Shown here one piece after another: positions 41,994 to 51,411 of a stretch of DNA of 64,000 nucleotides. Under the pieces are notes generated by a model. The model was not told the DNA's origin. It saw nothing but the letters and a program-made list of their open reading frames with translations, and searched no databases. This stretch comes from a bacterium (GTDB lineage: Bacteria > Vulcanimicrobiota > Xenobia > Xenobiales > JADMJV01): the NCBI GenBank assembly GCA_018780265.1, contig JADMJV010000075.1, forward strand, positions 41,055 through 105,054, in the 5' to 3' direction. The translations under genes were made by a program, and so were the position numbers. Numbering within the stretch: position 1 is the first letter of the stretch; each line of letters opens with the position of its first letter.

Positions 41994-43931
41994 ATGAAGA
42001 AAACCTGGCTGGGTATTCTCTGGCTGTTCTGCTCGGCCTCGGGTTTTGGGCAGGACTGGTCCTATGGCCAGTTGCCCGCAACCACCCAAATCTACCTGGA
42101 ATCTCAGCCGCGGCTGGTCTTGAACAGCGGCCCCTCGCTCGGGGAACGGGTGCGCCGCAGTCCGTTGTTTCGGGTCTTTGCCGGGGCCGTTCAACTGGAT
42201 CCGAACAAGGCCGACGAACTAGGCTTTCCCTATCTGGACGGACGCTTTCTCTTTGCTCTGGTCCGACAGGGTCAGTTGTCCCCCTTTGAGGGTTACTATC
42301 AGGCTGATAAAAAGGTGACTCGCCTGCGCGATTTGCGCTACGCCGCCGAGTCGGCTTTTGAAGGGGTGACACTTTACCGCAAGTTCCAGAAGCAGTTTCC
42401 AAAGAGCGTGGCCGACCTCTCAGAAAAAGAATACTTCGACGCCGGCAATATTCCCGAAGGCGCCCGCCTGGAATTGCGCCGTGACGGAAAAATAGTCACC
42501 GTGCTGGGTCACTGGGATGACCTCGAGGTACGTTGGCCCGACCCAGATTATAAATCGGTGGGATACAATCTTTCGGACTTGGGTGGCATGCTGTTCGGCC
42601 TGGGTTGTCCGGACAGTGTTGCGCTTAACACGTTTTTGACCAGGTGGGACAAAGAATTGGAGGAGTTGGAGGCCGAAGGCGATCACTGGAAGTTCACCTT
42701 TGATGGTCAGGCCTTTTACCTGTTCTTATCCCCCCGCTGGGTCTGGTTGACCACTCATCCCGACCTGGTCTCTCCCTTTCTCAAGGCGCCGACCTCCAAC
42801 CAGAGTTTGCGGAACAATCTGCGCTTTGCCGACCAGGCCCGACGTTTACAGGCCCCGGATAGTGAGTTCTGGTCTTTTGTGGATGTGCAAGACATTCTCA
42901 GCACCAGCCCTGGTTTGTGCGCTTCAGGGGGAGTTTCGGCGGATAAGGTTTTGATTCGTTCGCTAGCTCTCACCTCAGGCGCCCACCTGGACACCAGCGG
43001 TCGAATCGAAGTCCAGGCCCGCGGCTTTATGCACTGGGACGGAGTGCAGAATGTCACACTGGGGCCGGCCTCGGCCCAAAGCCTGGCCGTCAAGATTCCC
43101 GCCCAGGTAGAAACCGTATATTGGATTGACTTGCCTGGCTGGATTCGGGTGGTCGATCGCCTGGCAGGCGAGTTCCCCGGAGTCAACGAGGGATTCGTGT
43201 CGGCCTGGACGGAGTTGGAAAAACGGCTGGGTTTCAGCCTGCCCCGCGAATCGCTGGCCGGCGGCGCCCAACTCTACATTTATGGGGAGGTGATCGACTC
43301 CTATGCCAATCAACTGGAGTTGGTACTCCAGTTAATGAAGGGCTACCTGGGGACGAGTTCCGCTGGCATCGAGGAAGCCCTGAAGTTTAGTGGTTCCAAG
43401 GTTCCCCTGTTGGGAGTGCTGGAGATGGCCAATCCTGACCTGGCCGGCAAGGTCGAAGCTCGCCTGAAAGAAAGGCTGGGTGCTCAGTCGGTCCGCAAGA
43501 AGGTGGAAAATGTCAGCTACACCCTCAGTCAGGACGGCCGCTGCGCCTGGGCGTCCAACCATACCACTCAATTTTGGGCCAACGGTTACACGGAGCGAAT
43601 GTTGCCCCGAGTGTTTAGCGCCTATCAGGCCAGCGATAGCCTTCCTCCAAAATTGTCGGCATCTCCTTCCTACCAGTTGTTCGAGCAAGGTCGACAGGGC
43701 GAATTGCTGCTCTATCTGCATTCCAAAATGGACCGCGAATACAGTCTGATCAAGGGCATGCTTCTCTATCTTGGCACCGATTTTCGTCCCGAGGCGGAAA
43801 AACTTGGCCAGTTGCGGGACATGCACACCGCCATCGAAGTGGTCCCGGGCGGTATCAGCCTGCGCACTGCTGTTTACAGCGAGGGTGTCGCGCCTCCGCC
43901 TCCCAGGCTCCAGGAAGGTGAGGAGGAATAG
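41994..43931 (+). CDS. Large secreted protein of unknown function
   Basis: 645 residues with a signal peptide (KKTWLGILWLFCSASGFGQ) behind a GGAGG site. The mature protein is a mixed alpha/beta chain without transmembrane helices. It resembles DUF3352-like proteins in its alternation of hydrophobic strands and long amphipathic helices, but I cannot assign it. It ends in a short Pro/Glu tail. The HAD phosphatase gene starts 2 bases after the stop. Confidence 0.6.
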   Translation: MKKTWLGILWLFCSASGFGQDWSYGQLPATTQIYLESQPRLVLNSGPSLGERVRRSPLFRVFAGAVQLDPNKADELGFPYLDGRFLFALVRQGQLSPFEGYYQADKKVTRLRDLRYAAESAFEGVTLYRKFQKQFPKSVADLSEKEYFDAGNIPEGARLELRRDGKIVTVLGHWDDLEVRWPDPDYKSVGYNLSDLGGMLFGLGCPDSVALNTFLTRWDKELEELEAEGDHWKFTFDGQAFYLFLSPRWVWLTTHPDLVSPFLKAPTSNQSLRNNLRFADQARRLQAPDSEFWSFVDVQDILSTSPGLCASGGVSADKVLIRSLALTSGAHLDTSGRIEVQARGFMHWDGVQNVTLGPASAQSLAVKIPAQVETVYWIDLPGWIRVVDRLAGEFPGVNEGFVSAWTELEKRLGFSLPRESLAGGAQLYIYGEVIDSYANQLELVLQLMKGYLGTSSAGIEEALKFSGSKVPLLGVLEMANPDLAGKVEARLKERLGAQSVRKKVENVSYTLSQDGRCAWASNHTTQFWANGYTERMLPRVFSAYQASDSLPPKLSASPSYQLFEQGRQGELLLYLHSKMDREYSLIKGMLLYLGTDFRPEAEKLGQLRDMHTAIEVVPGGISLRTAVYSEGVAPPPPRLQEGEEE

Positions 43932-43933
43932 CC

Positions 43934-44563
43934 ATGCTGGTGGTATTCGACCTGGACGGTGTCCTTATCGATTCTCGCGAAGCCAACTTCCAGGCTTTCG
44001 CTCGGGGTTTGGAGGCGACCGGGCAGGAAACCCCCAGCAACGAAGCAGTCACCCGGTTGATCGGCCTGTCGGCCGGGGAGATGCTGCTGCAGCTTGGCTG
44101 CCCTCCCGATCAAGTGGAGGCAGTCTACCAGGGAGTGGTCAAACCTCACTATCTGGACAATTTGCCCAAACTGGCTCAGGCTGTGCCCGAGGCCGCTACT
44201 GTCTTGCAAGAGTTGCGACAGGCTGGCCACCAATTGGTGGCCTGCACCTCGGGAGATCGCGCCCTGCAGGAGAAGGCCTTGCGCCACATTGGACTGTGGG
44301 AATACCTGGAGGCGATGCAGACCCCCGACGACTCTGCCTTTCACAAGCCTCAAGTCGAATACTTACAGGAACTGGTTGACCGTATCGGCTACCGAGGCCG
44401 GGTGGTCCACGTAGAGGATAGCCAGGTTGGTTTGCAGATGGGATTGGACTGGGGCGCCACGACCGTGTTTGCCGACTACGGATTTGGTGCACCCGAGCCT
44501 TTGCAGCCACATTTTCGAATTCAGTGCCTGCCTCAACTTTTGGAGGTCGTTCGTGAACTGTAG
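43934..44563 (+). CDS. HAD-family phosphatase
   Basis: Motif I is F-D-L-D-G-V-L-I-D-S, motif II A-C-T-S-G-D, motif III Lys in F-H-K-P and motif IV V-E-D-S-Q-V-G-L-Q-M. A helical cap of the phosphoglycolate phosphatase (subfamily IA) kind lies at about 20-85. 209 residues, typical length. Substrate unknown. Its last codons overlap the next gene's GTG start. Confidence 0.85.
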   Translation: MLVVFDLDGVLIDSREANFQAFARGLEATGQETPSNEAVTRLIGLSAGEMLLQLGCPPDQVEAVYQGVVKPHYLDNLPKLAQAVPEAATVLQELRQAGHQLVACTSGDRALQEKALRHIGLWEYLEAMQTPDDSAFHKPQVEYLQELVDRIGYRGRVVHVEDSQVGLQMGLDWGATTVFADYGFGAPEPLQPHFRIQCLPQLLEVVREL

Positions 44564-45392
44564 ATGGCTGGTTTTGATCCTGTGTCTGTTAACACAGTTG
44601 ATTTGGGCCGATCCTACCCCCGAAGATCCAGTCACCTCCAGGCAGGTCAACACCCCCGACGGCGTGGCTATCTACTGTAGCAACCGGTTGGGCAATGATA
44701 TGACGGTGACGCTGGAGTTTACCCGTTCTGACAATGTTGTGGCCTCTCCCCACTTCCCCTGTACCACCACGATTCCCGGCCACAGCGAAGTAAAAATGGC
44801 CACCCTGCGCAAAGCGGACCCTGATACCAACTGGACCTACTACTACATGTACTTTTGGAATTTTGGCAGCGTGCATGCCCGCCATGACGACTCCGTCGTA
44901 TACTCTCTACCTTACGCGTCAGGCCAGACCTTGAAAGTGATCCAGGGATTTCACGGGAAGTTCAGTCATCGCGGAGACGACGAGTACGCCATCGACTTCA
45001 GTCACCCCGAGGGTACACCGGTGCTGGCGGCCCGCGAAGGCACAGTGGTGCACATCGAGGAGCGCTACTCGGTGGGCGCCGCCGAGGAATACTACCGCAG
45101 CCGCGTCAATGTTCTGCGCGTCCTGCACTCCGATGGAACGATCGGAGAATACGATCATTTTCGTTCCGACGGGATTGTCGTCGAGCCCGGTCAATGGGTG
45201 AAGCGCGGTCAACTGATAGGCTACTCCGGGCATACCGGCTTCGCCACCGGTCCCCACCTTCATTTTGTGGTCTACGGCGCCAAAGACGGGCACAGCCGAA
45301 AATCTTACCCGATTCGGTTCTGGGTGGAAGGTAGCAGCGAGCCCGTCGAATTAATTCAGGCCCAAATCTACACGGCTCCTCGAACGGAATAG
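44553..45392 (+). CDS. M23 (LytM-like) metallopeptidase, secreted
   Basis: GTG 44,553 has a strong GGAGG site and is followed by a signal peptide (CRWLVLILCLLTQLIWA). The C-terminal domain holds the M23 zinc motifs H-R-G-D-D-E-Y-A-I-D-F (H-x(n)-D) and G-P-H-L-H-F-V-V (H-x-H), with TPVLAAREGTVV and GQLIGYSGHTG between them. It should cleave peptidoglycan cross-links, or be a regulator if inactive; zinc ligands look intact. The N-terminal 110 residues are a beta-rich domain. Confidence 0.88.
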   Translation: MNCRWLVLILCLLTQLIWADPTPEDPVTSRQVNTPDGVAIYCSNRLGNDMTVTLEFTRSDNVVASPHFPCTTTIPGHSEVKMATLRKADPDTNWTYYYMYFWNFGSVHARHDDSVVYSLPYASGQTLKVIQGFHGKFSHRGDDEYAIDFSHPEGTPVLAAREGTVVHIEERYSVGAAEEYYRSRVNVLRVLHSDGTIGEYDHFRSDGIVVEPGQWVKRGQLIGYSGHTGFATGPHLHFVVYGAKDGHSRKSYPIRFWVEGSSEPVELIQAQIYTAPRTE

Positions 45393-45428
45393 AAAGGGCC
45401 TTGCCAGAGATGCGCAGAAGTCTGGCCC

Positions 45429-46139
45429 GTGGAACCCGTAAGGTCGGCTCTGTCGTTCAATCCTTTGCGCAAAGCGTCACCCCTGGTTGGTCGGCAGCCC
45501 GCTTTGGATGGCTATGCCCCCGGCCTGCAGGGCCCGGGTATCTACACCAGGCAAGATATGGGAACGAGCGCCGTTCCCGCCAAGTCTGATCTGGTACGCA
45601 AAGTCGCTGCCAGTTTTTTCCTGGCATCGGCCACAGCGGCGGCCCTGTCGGGTGTTCCTCAGGTAGCCCTGGCTCAGGAACCGACCGCTGCCGCCCTCAG
45701 CAAAGAACAGCTCAAAGCGCAGGGCTTGAGATTATTGGCCAAAAGCAAGATCGCCCAGGGACAGTCGATACCCCTCCAGGAGGGACTGCAGCGCCTGAAA
45801 CCCGAGGCTCGTCAGCGCCTCCAGGGGCTGCCCGTCGATGTGCAACAGGTCTTTGTCAATCTTGAGCCCGAGGCCATGAATTGGATGTTGGAGCGGGTAA
45901 ACGCTACCACCTGGGTAGCGATTTTTCCCATCAACAACCGAGACGCCCTCATTTCCGGTTCGGCCATGGGAGTGGACGTTTATGACCGGGCCGTGGCCGG
46001 ATTGAAGAAGGAAGTAGCCAAAGGCACGATAGCTCCAGAGATGGAAGGCCGCCTGGGCGAGCTGCTGCAACGGCTCAAGAGCCTTACGCCCGAGCAACGC
46101 GGTACGCTGGTGCGGGCCCTGGAAAGCCAGCTCGGGTAA
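45429..46139 (+). CDS. Hypothetical exported protein
   Basis: 236 residues from GTG 45,429. A hydrophobic stretch at about 58-80 (VRKVAASFFLASATAAALSGVPQVALAQ) looks like a signal peptide preceded by an unusually long N terminus; ATG 45,558 would give a normal-length one. The rest is helical with regular Leu/Arg/Gln pattern (QGLRLLAKSKIAQGQS...). No family recognised. Confidence 0.55.
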   Translation: MEPVRSALSFNPLRKASPLVGRQPALDGYAPGLQGPGIYTRQDMGTSAVPAKSDLVRKVAASFFLASATAAALSGVPQVALAQEPTAAALSKEQLKAQGLRLLAKSKIAQGQSIPLQEGLQRLKPEARQRLQGLPVDVQQVFVNLEPEAMNWMLERVNATTWVAIFPINNRDALISGSAMGVDVYDRAVAGLKKEVAKGTIAPEMEGRLGELLQRLKSLTPEQRGTLVRALESQLG

Positions 46140-46149
46140 CGCCCGGTTT

Positions 46150-46439
46150 GCCGGGAGGCGTCTTTGGACGTGGCCAGAACTGTAACCTTGTGCATTTGCT
46201 GGCGCCCATTCAAAGGGACTATCTGAGCATCCCCTTTTGCCTCTACCCCTTGCGAGCCGATGGTCAACGCAGGTTTGCTGGTGCTGGCCGAATCCACCCA
46301 AATCCGCACTACCGTTCACTCGGGCATGGCTTTCCAGGTGACCACGCTCGGGCAAGATAGCCTGAAGTTGCAGCCTGGAGAGCCGCTCGAATACGCTGTT
46401 CTATATGGAAGGAACGTCAGTTCATGCAATGTTTATTGA
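46150..46439 (+). pseudogene. Possible gene remnant
   Basis: Between two well-defined genes. One frame reads NCNLVHLLAPIQRDYLSIPFCLYPLRADG up to about 46,262. A second frame continues MVNAGLLVLAESTQIRTTVHSGMAFQVTTLGQDSLKLQPGEP to a stop at 46,439. Together they look like a short broken coding sequence. Family not recognised; the 109 bases after it hold nothing recognisable. Confidence 0.3.
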
Positions 46440-46548
46440 TTTGGCATCGACGGCTCGCCCTCACCCTCAGGAATGGCTGGCCCGACGCCCCTGAATCAAT
46501 TCACTGCCCGGCGCGCCCGGGCCCTGGATTTCGAAATGCTGACGGTGG

Positions 46549-47451
46549 TTATTCTTGATAGCGCCAGGCGTCTACCATCCGCCGAATGAGACTGCGTGCT
46601 CGGCTGGCCCGAGCACCCAGGGCGGCCAGCTTAGGGTGAAGCTCTCCCCAGCGGAAATCGGGACATGCCAGCGTGTCCAAGCAGGGACTCTGGCCCGGCT
46701 CCAAGGGTGCGTGTGGGTAACGCGCATCGAACAGGGTGTAGTTCAAGTCTCTGAGTTGTTTCCAAGGTGGCTGCTCAGGCTGGTAGGGAGGGAGCAGGAT
46801 GGACTCAAAAAACACCAAGGGACGAAAGCGGGATAGGCTGGCTTGGGCCCCTTTGAAAAAGGCCTGTTCGTGGCCGTCGATGTCGCATTTGATCAGATCC
46901 AGCCTTTCCAGTTTGTGCTGGTGGAGCAGGCTGTCCAGGGAGCGGCACTGCATGGACACGGGCCCTTGGGGGTCTACCAGGTAGTTGCCTTGTTCGGCCG
47001 CAACGGAGCGAAAGCGGATTAGGCCGTCCTGGTCGGAGAGGGCCAGGTTGTCGACCCGAACCCATTCTTGCAGACTGGGATTCAAGGAGAGATTGTGCTG
47101 GCAGCGGCGGAACTGCTCAGGGTCGGCTTCCCATCCCAGCACGTGAGTCTGGCCTTGAGTGGCCTGGCAGGCCATGAATATTGTCAGACCAATATTGCAA
47201 CCTACATCTACCACTTGGGCTCCAGGTTGCAGGGCAGAATGGCAAACGTGCTCATAGACTTCGTCGTAGCTATCCAAGAGAATTTGAATACCATCGATCA
47301 GGTAGTCCGAGTTGAGGGAGGCACGGTATCCGGAGCAGGTCGACTCCTTGTGAATGCCACGACGCAGCAGCATGGCCAGGCGGATTCGCAGGCCCATGTG
47401 GCGGTGTAGGGTGCGTGCCAGAGGGCGCGCTAACCACAGAGGTAGGCGCAC
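46549..47451 (-). CDS. FkbM-family methyltransferase
   Basis: 300 residues. The AdoMet-binding region V-V-D-V-G-C-N-I-G-L-T-I lies near 83, then LGWEADPEQFRRCQHN (acidic loop). The FkbM-typical R-S-L-D-S-L-L and L-D-L-I-K-C-D-I-D-G-H-E-x-A-F-F-K-G-A block follows near 180-200. These enzymes O-methylate sugars or other small molecules, often in glycan loci. No glycosyltransferase is adjacent, so substrate is unknown. Confidence 0.85.
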   Translation of the reverse strand: MRLPLWLARPLARTLHRHMGLRIRLAMLLRRGIHKESTCSGYRASLNSDYLIDGIQILLDSYDEVYEHVCHSALQPGAQVVDVGCNIGLTIFMACQATQGQTHVLGWEADPEQFRRCQHNLSLNPSLQEWVRVDNLALSDQDGLIRFRSVAAEQGNYLVDPQGPVSMQCRSLDSLLHQHKLERLDLIKCDIDGHEQAFFKGAQASLSRFRPLVFFESILLPPYQPEQPPWKQLRDLNYTLFDARYPHAPLEPGQSPCLDTLACPDFRWGELHPKLAALGARASRARSLIRRMVDAWRYQE

Positions 47452-48005
47452 CTTAGTGGATGCGCCCCATGGTCAGAACGTATAGCATAGTAAACAGGTG
47501 AGCTTCGGTCACGCAGGCGCTTTCTTGGTGCGGCAAGTGAGCCCTGCATTAAAGCCGGTAGGCATTTTAAGCTCCCCGCTTCTGCTTAAAGGAGGTTGGC
47601 CAATTTGCCCAAAAATCCTTTGCAGATAGGGCCAGGCGGCTCACCATCCCGGTGTTCAAGCCCCACCTTCAACTCCGAGGAATCCTACGAGTTCCTCCAG
47701 GCTCGTTAGTGCTCTGGTTGGTGGATGCCATCGATATGCGGGCGTCGGCACAATCCTCTCAGTTCGTCTGGGAAAACTTCGCAGACGGCGTCGCATCACT
47801 CGTGATACGGTGTTTGTGTCTACTGGGTGTGGTGCAGTTTGGTAGCAGCCGGGTCCTCTTGCCATTTCATCGCTCGCTCGAAATCCTTCACTGGAAAGAA
47901 GGGCGCCGGCGCAAACAGTCCTTCAAGGTCCGCTGTCGCTGCCGGGTCTCAGCCGGGCTGTAAAGGTGATGGCAGACGTCAAACAGAGTGCAGCGCTCCC
48001 GGAAC
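47452..48005. other. Gene-free region, possible degraded coding sequence
   Basis: About 550 bases without a convincing gene. On the minus strand near 47,890-47,985 one frame reads LFDVCHHLYSPAETRQRQRTLKDCLRRRPSFQ and another continues VKDFERAMKWQED, which may be a gene fragment of unknown family. No inverted repeats or terminator stand out. Confidence 0.35.
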
Positions 48006-49298
48006 CTAGGAAGCTGACGTGATCTCTCGGTAGCCTTTGTCCAGCTTCTCAGACACCAGTTTGGCGGCGTCGCGCCGGGCTTCGGCTGGCCCTGCGAAGG
48101 TCTTGCTTTTGCTCTGACCCGCCGTACCCAGACGGCCGAAGCGCACCGTGTGCTGGGCGTCGCTGACAGCAACCTCCCAGAATTTCTGCGAGGCTCCGTC
48201 CGTATACTCGAAACGGCGAATATCCTCGCCAATGGAGGCCGGGGCAGGCTCAGGGCGCGGTCGCGGTGTTTTGGCGGCTGGCTGGACGGCGTCAAAACGC
48301 CTGCCTACCCAGCTGGGAAAGCGGGGCACGCCCGCGTCGGACAGTTCCTGGTAGCGAAAGGTGACCACGCTCCCCAGTGGAGGTGGATCGGACCGTTCCG
48401 CGTCGGAAAAGCCCGTTCCCACCGAGAATCGCGTACCGTTGGGCAGTTCCAGCAGCAGGGCCCCGAGCCGGCCTTGATGACGGCCTTCGCCAGGTTGATG
48501 CCCGATCACGGTGGCCTCAGAGTCGTGAAAACTTTTGATCTTGAGTAACGTCCAGGAACGACCCGATTCGTAATGAGATCCTGGCTGGCGCAGCATCAAT
48601 CCTTCGCCCCCCTGGCCTTCCACTCGGGCCAACTCCCCTCGCAGGTGCTCCAGTCCCTGGCATAGCTCCTGGGACAACACGGAGAAGCGAGCCGGTGCGC
48701 CAGCCAGCCAATCCCGGCATTGTTGCTGGCGGCTTTCAAAGGGCCGGGTCAGCGCCGGGGCGTCGAAGACCACGAACTGGATCTGTTGCCACTCTTTGCC
48801 GGCGTCCTGGCGGCGCACAATGCTCACGGTGCGCTGAAAAAGCTTGCGGCCGCCCCATAACTCGCCGTCCAGCGGATGGTCGGGCAGACCTTCCAGGAAC
48901 CAGTCGGGAGCCACGAACGTGTTGCCCAGGCGGGAAATCAGTTTCGTGCCATCCCAATAGGCGCGAACACCGTCAAGCTTCTCGCTCATCCACCAGCCGC
49001 TCAAGTCGGTCAGTTGGTCCCAACTGTGAGCCAACAAGATTGGGGGGCCGGCCGCCGGGGCCGCACCTGGCGGCCTGGGCATGGCGGGAGTGGCGCCGGC
49101 GCTTTGCAGGCGGTCTTTCTCTACTTCAGCCCCGCGAAACTGAGTCAGGTGCTTGCAGGTACGCTGATGAGCGGGATGACTTTGATTGCGCCAGGCCGGG
49201 CAAGAGCATGAGTAGGCTCCGCCGACATTGCGCAGTTCATATAAACTGCCTGAGGAGCCCCGCACCTGGGTATTCTGGCCGTCTTCCAAGTCTGCCAT
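48006..49298 (-). CDS. SWIM zinc finger - ATP-dependent DNA ligase - WGR fusion
   Basis: Three domains in 430 residues. The SWIM finger (about 25-50) reads C-S-C-P-A-W-R ... C-K-H. The ATP ligase domain has S-E-K-L-D-G-V-R-A (motif I, adenylated Lys, near 110), LDGELWGG, F-V-V-F-D-A, G-E-G-L-M-L-R and L-L-K-I-K-S (motif V). The OB fold follows to about 345. A WGR-like domain (about 355-430, F-W-E-V-A-V-S-D...V-R-F-G-R-L-G-T-A-G-Q) ends the protein. Joins DNA or RNA nicks; SWIM and WGR are nucleic-acid-binding. ATG 49,298 is my choice; the longer frame lacks a better start. Not linked to Ku or LigD genes here. Confidence 0.85.
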   Translation of the reverse strand: MADLEDGQNTQVRGSSGSLYELRNVGGAYSCSCPAWRNQSHPAHQRTCKHLTQFRGAEVEKDRLQSAGATPAMPRPPGAAPAAGPPILLAHSWDQLTDLSGWWMSEKLDGVRAYWDGTKLISRLGNTFVAPDWFLEGLPDHPLDGELWGGRKLFQRTVSIVRRQDAGKEWQQIQFVVFDAPALTRPFESRQQQCRDWLAGAPARFSVLSQELCQGLEHLRGELARVEGQGGEGLMLRQPGSHYESGRSWTLLKIKSFHDSEATVIGHQPGEGRHQGRLGALLLELPNGTRFSVGTGFSDAERSDPPPLGSVVTFRYQELSDAGVPRFPSWVGRRFDAVQPAAKTPRPRPEPAPASIGEDIRRFEYTDGASQKFWEVAVSDAQHTVRFGRLGTAGQSKSKTFAGPAEARRDAAKLVSEKLDKGYREITSAS

Positions 49299-49480
49299 AG
49301 AGGTTGAACTTTGGCGCACCCCGGTCAAATCTCCTGGCTGGCGAGGATGGAAGAAACGACGCATAAAATGCGGTGCGTGGGCAAGCTGAACCCCTTCAGG
49401 CCAGGTGGAAACGGCCCAAAGAAAATGGGTCGATCCGCCCACTCCCCTTCGAAAGGGCGGAATATTGGCAGCGAACTCGA

Positions 49481-50065
49481 ATGGACTTCGGCATGAAAAG
49501 ACTGATGTTTCTCCTGCTCCTGATTGGCCTCGCCGTGGCCAAACCGGTGACCTCCTTTCAAGGTGGAACTGAAGACAAAGTCACCGATCGGTTCCGGGTG
49601 GATGGCCCCTGGAAGCTGACTTGGGATTTTCAGGGCACCGCCCTCCAGGTCTTGATCTACAGCGATGCTGCCGGTCCCAGCGCCAAACCGGTTAGTCAAG
49701 CAGGCTCGGGGAAAGGCAGCATGACCGTAGAAAGGGGCGGTACCTTCTGGATGGAAATCAAGTCGGTTGGCTCCTACACGCTCCGAGTCGACACGACCGA
49801 CGCGGGCAGCAGTTCCTTGCCCACTTTCGAAGGCGGAATGGAACGCAAGGGCACCTCCGTATTTGCTGCCCCGGCGGGCTGGAAGTTTCGCTACTCGGCC
49901 GACGGCGTCTTCAAGGCCACCTTGTTTGACGCCCAGCGCAACCAGGTGGGCGAACCCGCCGTCATCCTCGGCTCCGGCTCATCGGAACGCGTAGTGGGCA
50001 AGGCCGGTCAGTATTTCTTCATGATCCAGTCCACGGGGAATTACAAAATCGAAGTCCTCAAGTGA
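49481..50065 (+). CDS. Secreted protein of two beta-sandwich repeats
   Basis: A signal peptide (MKRLMFLLLLIGLAVA, ATG 49,493) or a slightly longer one from ATG 49,481. The mature protein is an internal duplication: SFQGGTEDKVTDRFRVDGPWKLTWDF...GTFWMEIKSVGSYTLRV aligns with TFEGGMERKGTSVFAAPAGWKFRYSADG...GQYFFMIQSTGNYKIEV. Each half is about 85 residues and beta-rich, as in periplasmic binding or adhesion modules. No family name recognised. Confidence 0.6.
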   Translation: MDFGMKRLMFLLLLIGLAVAKPVTSFQGGTEDKVTDRFRVDGPWKLTWDFQGTALQVLIYSDAAGPSAKPVSQAGSGKGSMTVERGGTFWMEIKSVGSYTLRVDTTDAGSSSLPTFEGGMERKGTSVFAAPAGWKFRYSADGVFKATLFDAQRNQVGEPAVILGSGSSERVVGKAGQYFFMIQSTGNYKIEVLK

Positions 50066-50093
50066 ATCCTCAGGAACTCACCCTCCCCAATCA

Positions 50094-51314
50094 TTAGAGA
50101 AAGTCGCTCTGCCAGGCCCCCTCGACCAGTACCGGCACCTCGCGCCCGTCACGGGTGAAGGCGGTGACGTTGATCTGCTCACTGCCCCACATGGCGTCCG
50201 TATGGATTTTGGAAGCGTTACAACCCAGTTCCTGAAGTTGGGCCGGCGACATGCCTTGCCCGCCCTCCAGGCAGTCCGCGTAGCCACTGCCAAAGGCCCA
50301 GTGGCAGGCGGCATTCTCGTCGTAGAGAGTGGAGTAGAAAAGGGTGTTGAGGCGATGGACGGGCGAGTCGATGCCCACCAGGGCAAATTCGCCGCCATAA
50401 CGGGCGCTCTCGTCCATGGCGATGTGGCGCTTAAACTCCTCCAGCCCGCGGGTGGCCTGGCATTCCACCACGGCACCAGCCTGCATGCGCACCTTCAGTC
50501 CCTCCACCAGCACGCCATTGGCCAGGAAGGGCAGGGTAAAGGTAACTTCCCCATCAGCCCGGCTGCGGTCGGGGGTTACCCACACTTCAAAACTGGGCAG
50601 GTTGGCCTGGAAAAAGCGACCGTCGGTGGTGTGGCTACCTCCGCTGCGAAAACGGGCCAGGGGCTGCAATCCCACCGTCCAGTCGGTACCTGGGCCCTGC
50701 ACGGAAAATCGATCGATGCCCAGAGAGTTGAGCGCATGGCAGCGGCGTTGTAGCTGTTGGTGCAACTGGCCGGCATCCACCTGGGTCATCTGGTAAAGGG
50801 CCTGCCAGAGGCGCTCTTGGGCTCGATCGCCTTCGTTTGGATAAACCTTGCGGGCCCAGCCGTCAACGGCTGCCCCGGCCACCAGCCAGGTGCATCGGCC
50901 CTTGTTGATGCCGTGGTCGCGGTATAACTCGGCCAGAGCCGACTGGGCCTTCATCCAGCGTTGATGGGCCTCGGGGAGTTCGGCCGCCAGTTGACTCTCT
51001 AAATCAGGGTGTTGCGAACCGGTCAGTCGCAGCATGGCGCCCCGCTGGGTAACCACCTCGCGATAAAGGGCTCGCAGCCCGTCGTACATGGTGTCAATCT
51101 CGAGAAAGTCCCCGTTGCGGACCACCTCTGCGTCGTGCAAAGGGTCGATGTAGAGCAGCTGAACCGGGACGGCTCCATAATCTTTGCGGGCGATGGCCTC
51201 GAGCAAATGCATGGATTCGGCCTGGGCCAACTCCCCGCGGATCAACAGGGGGCGCCCGCGGGCCGGGTTAAGTGCTTCAAGCAGGGCGTGATGGTACTGA
51301 GTATGAGCATCCAT
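50094..51314 (-). CDS. M29-family aminopeptidase
   Basis: 406 residues from ATG 51,314. It matches the M29 (AmpS/AmpT, thermophilic aminopeptidase) family. Recognisable blocks are WLVAGAAVDGWARKVYP, LPSFEVWVTPDRSRADGEVTF, the E-C-Q-A-T-R-G-L-E-E-F block, and the metal region H-W-A-F-G-S-G-Y followed by S-K-I-H-T-D-A-M-W-G. Two metal ions and a broad N-terminal peptidase specificity are usual. No signal peptide, so cytoplasmic. Confidence 0.85.
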   Translation of the reverse strand: MDAHTQYHHALLEALNPARGRPLLIRGELAQAESMHLLEAIARKDYGAVPVQLLYIDPLHDAEVVRNGDFLEIDTMYDGLRALYREVVTQRGAMLRLTGSQHPDLESQLAAELPEAHQRWMKAQSALAELYRDHGINKGRCTWLVAGAAVDGWARKVYPNEGDRAQERLWQALYQMTQVDAGQLHQQLQRRCHALNSLGIDRFSVQGPGTDWTVGLQPLARFRSGGSHTTDGRFFQANLPSFEVWVTPDRSRADGEVTFTLPFLANGVLVEGLKVRMQAGAVVECQATRGLEEFKRHIAMDESARYGGEFALVGIDSPVHRLNTLFYSTLYDENAACHWAFGSGYADCLEGGQGMSPAQLQELGCNASKIHTDAMWGSEQINVTAFTRDGREVPVLVEGAWQSDFL

Positions 51315-51411
51315 CCCACAGGCTTTGCGTTTGAGGGCAGAGGTTCCTGGCAGGCAAGGCTCGACATCACTGCACTGAAGGGCATGGCTTCCAGTTGCCG
51401 AATTTCTGGTG

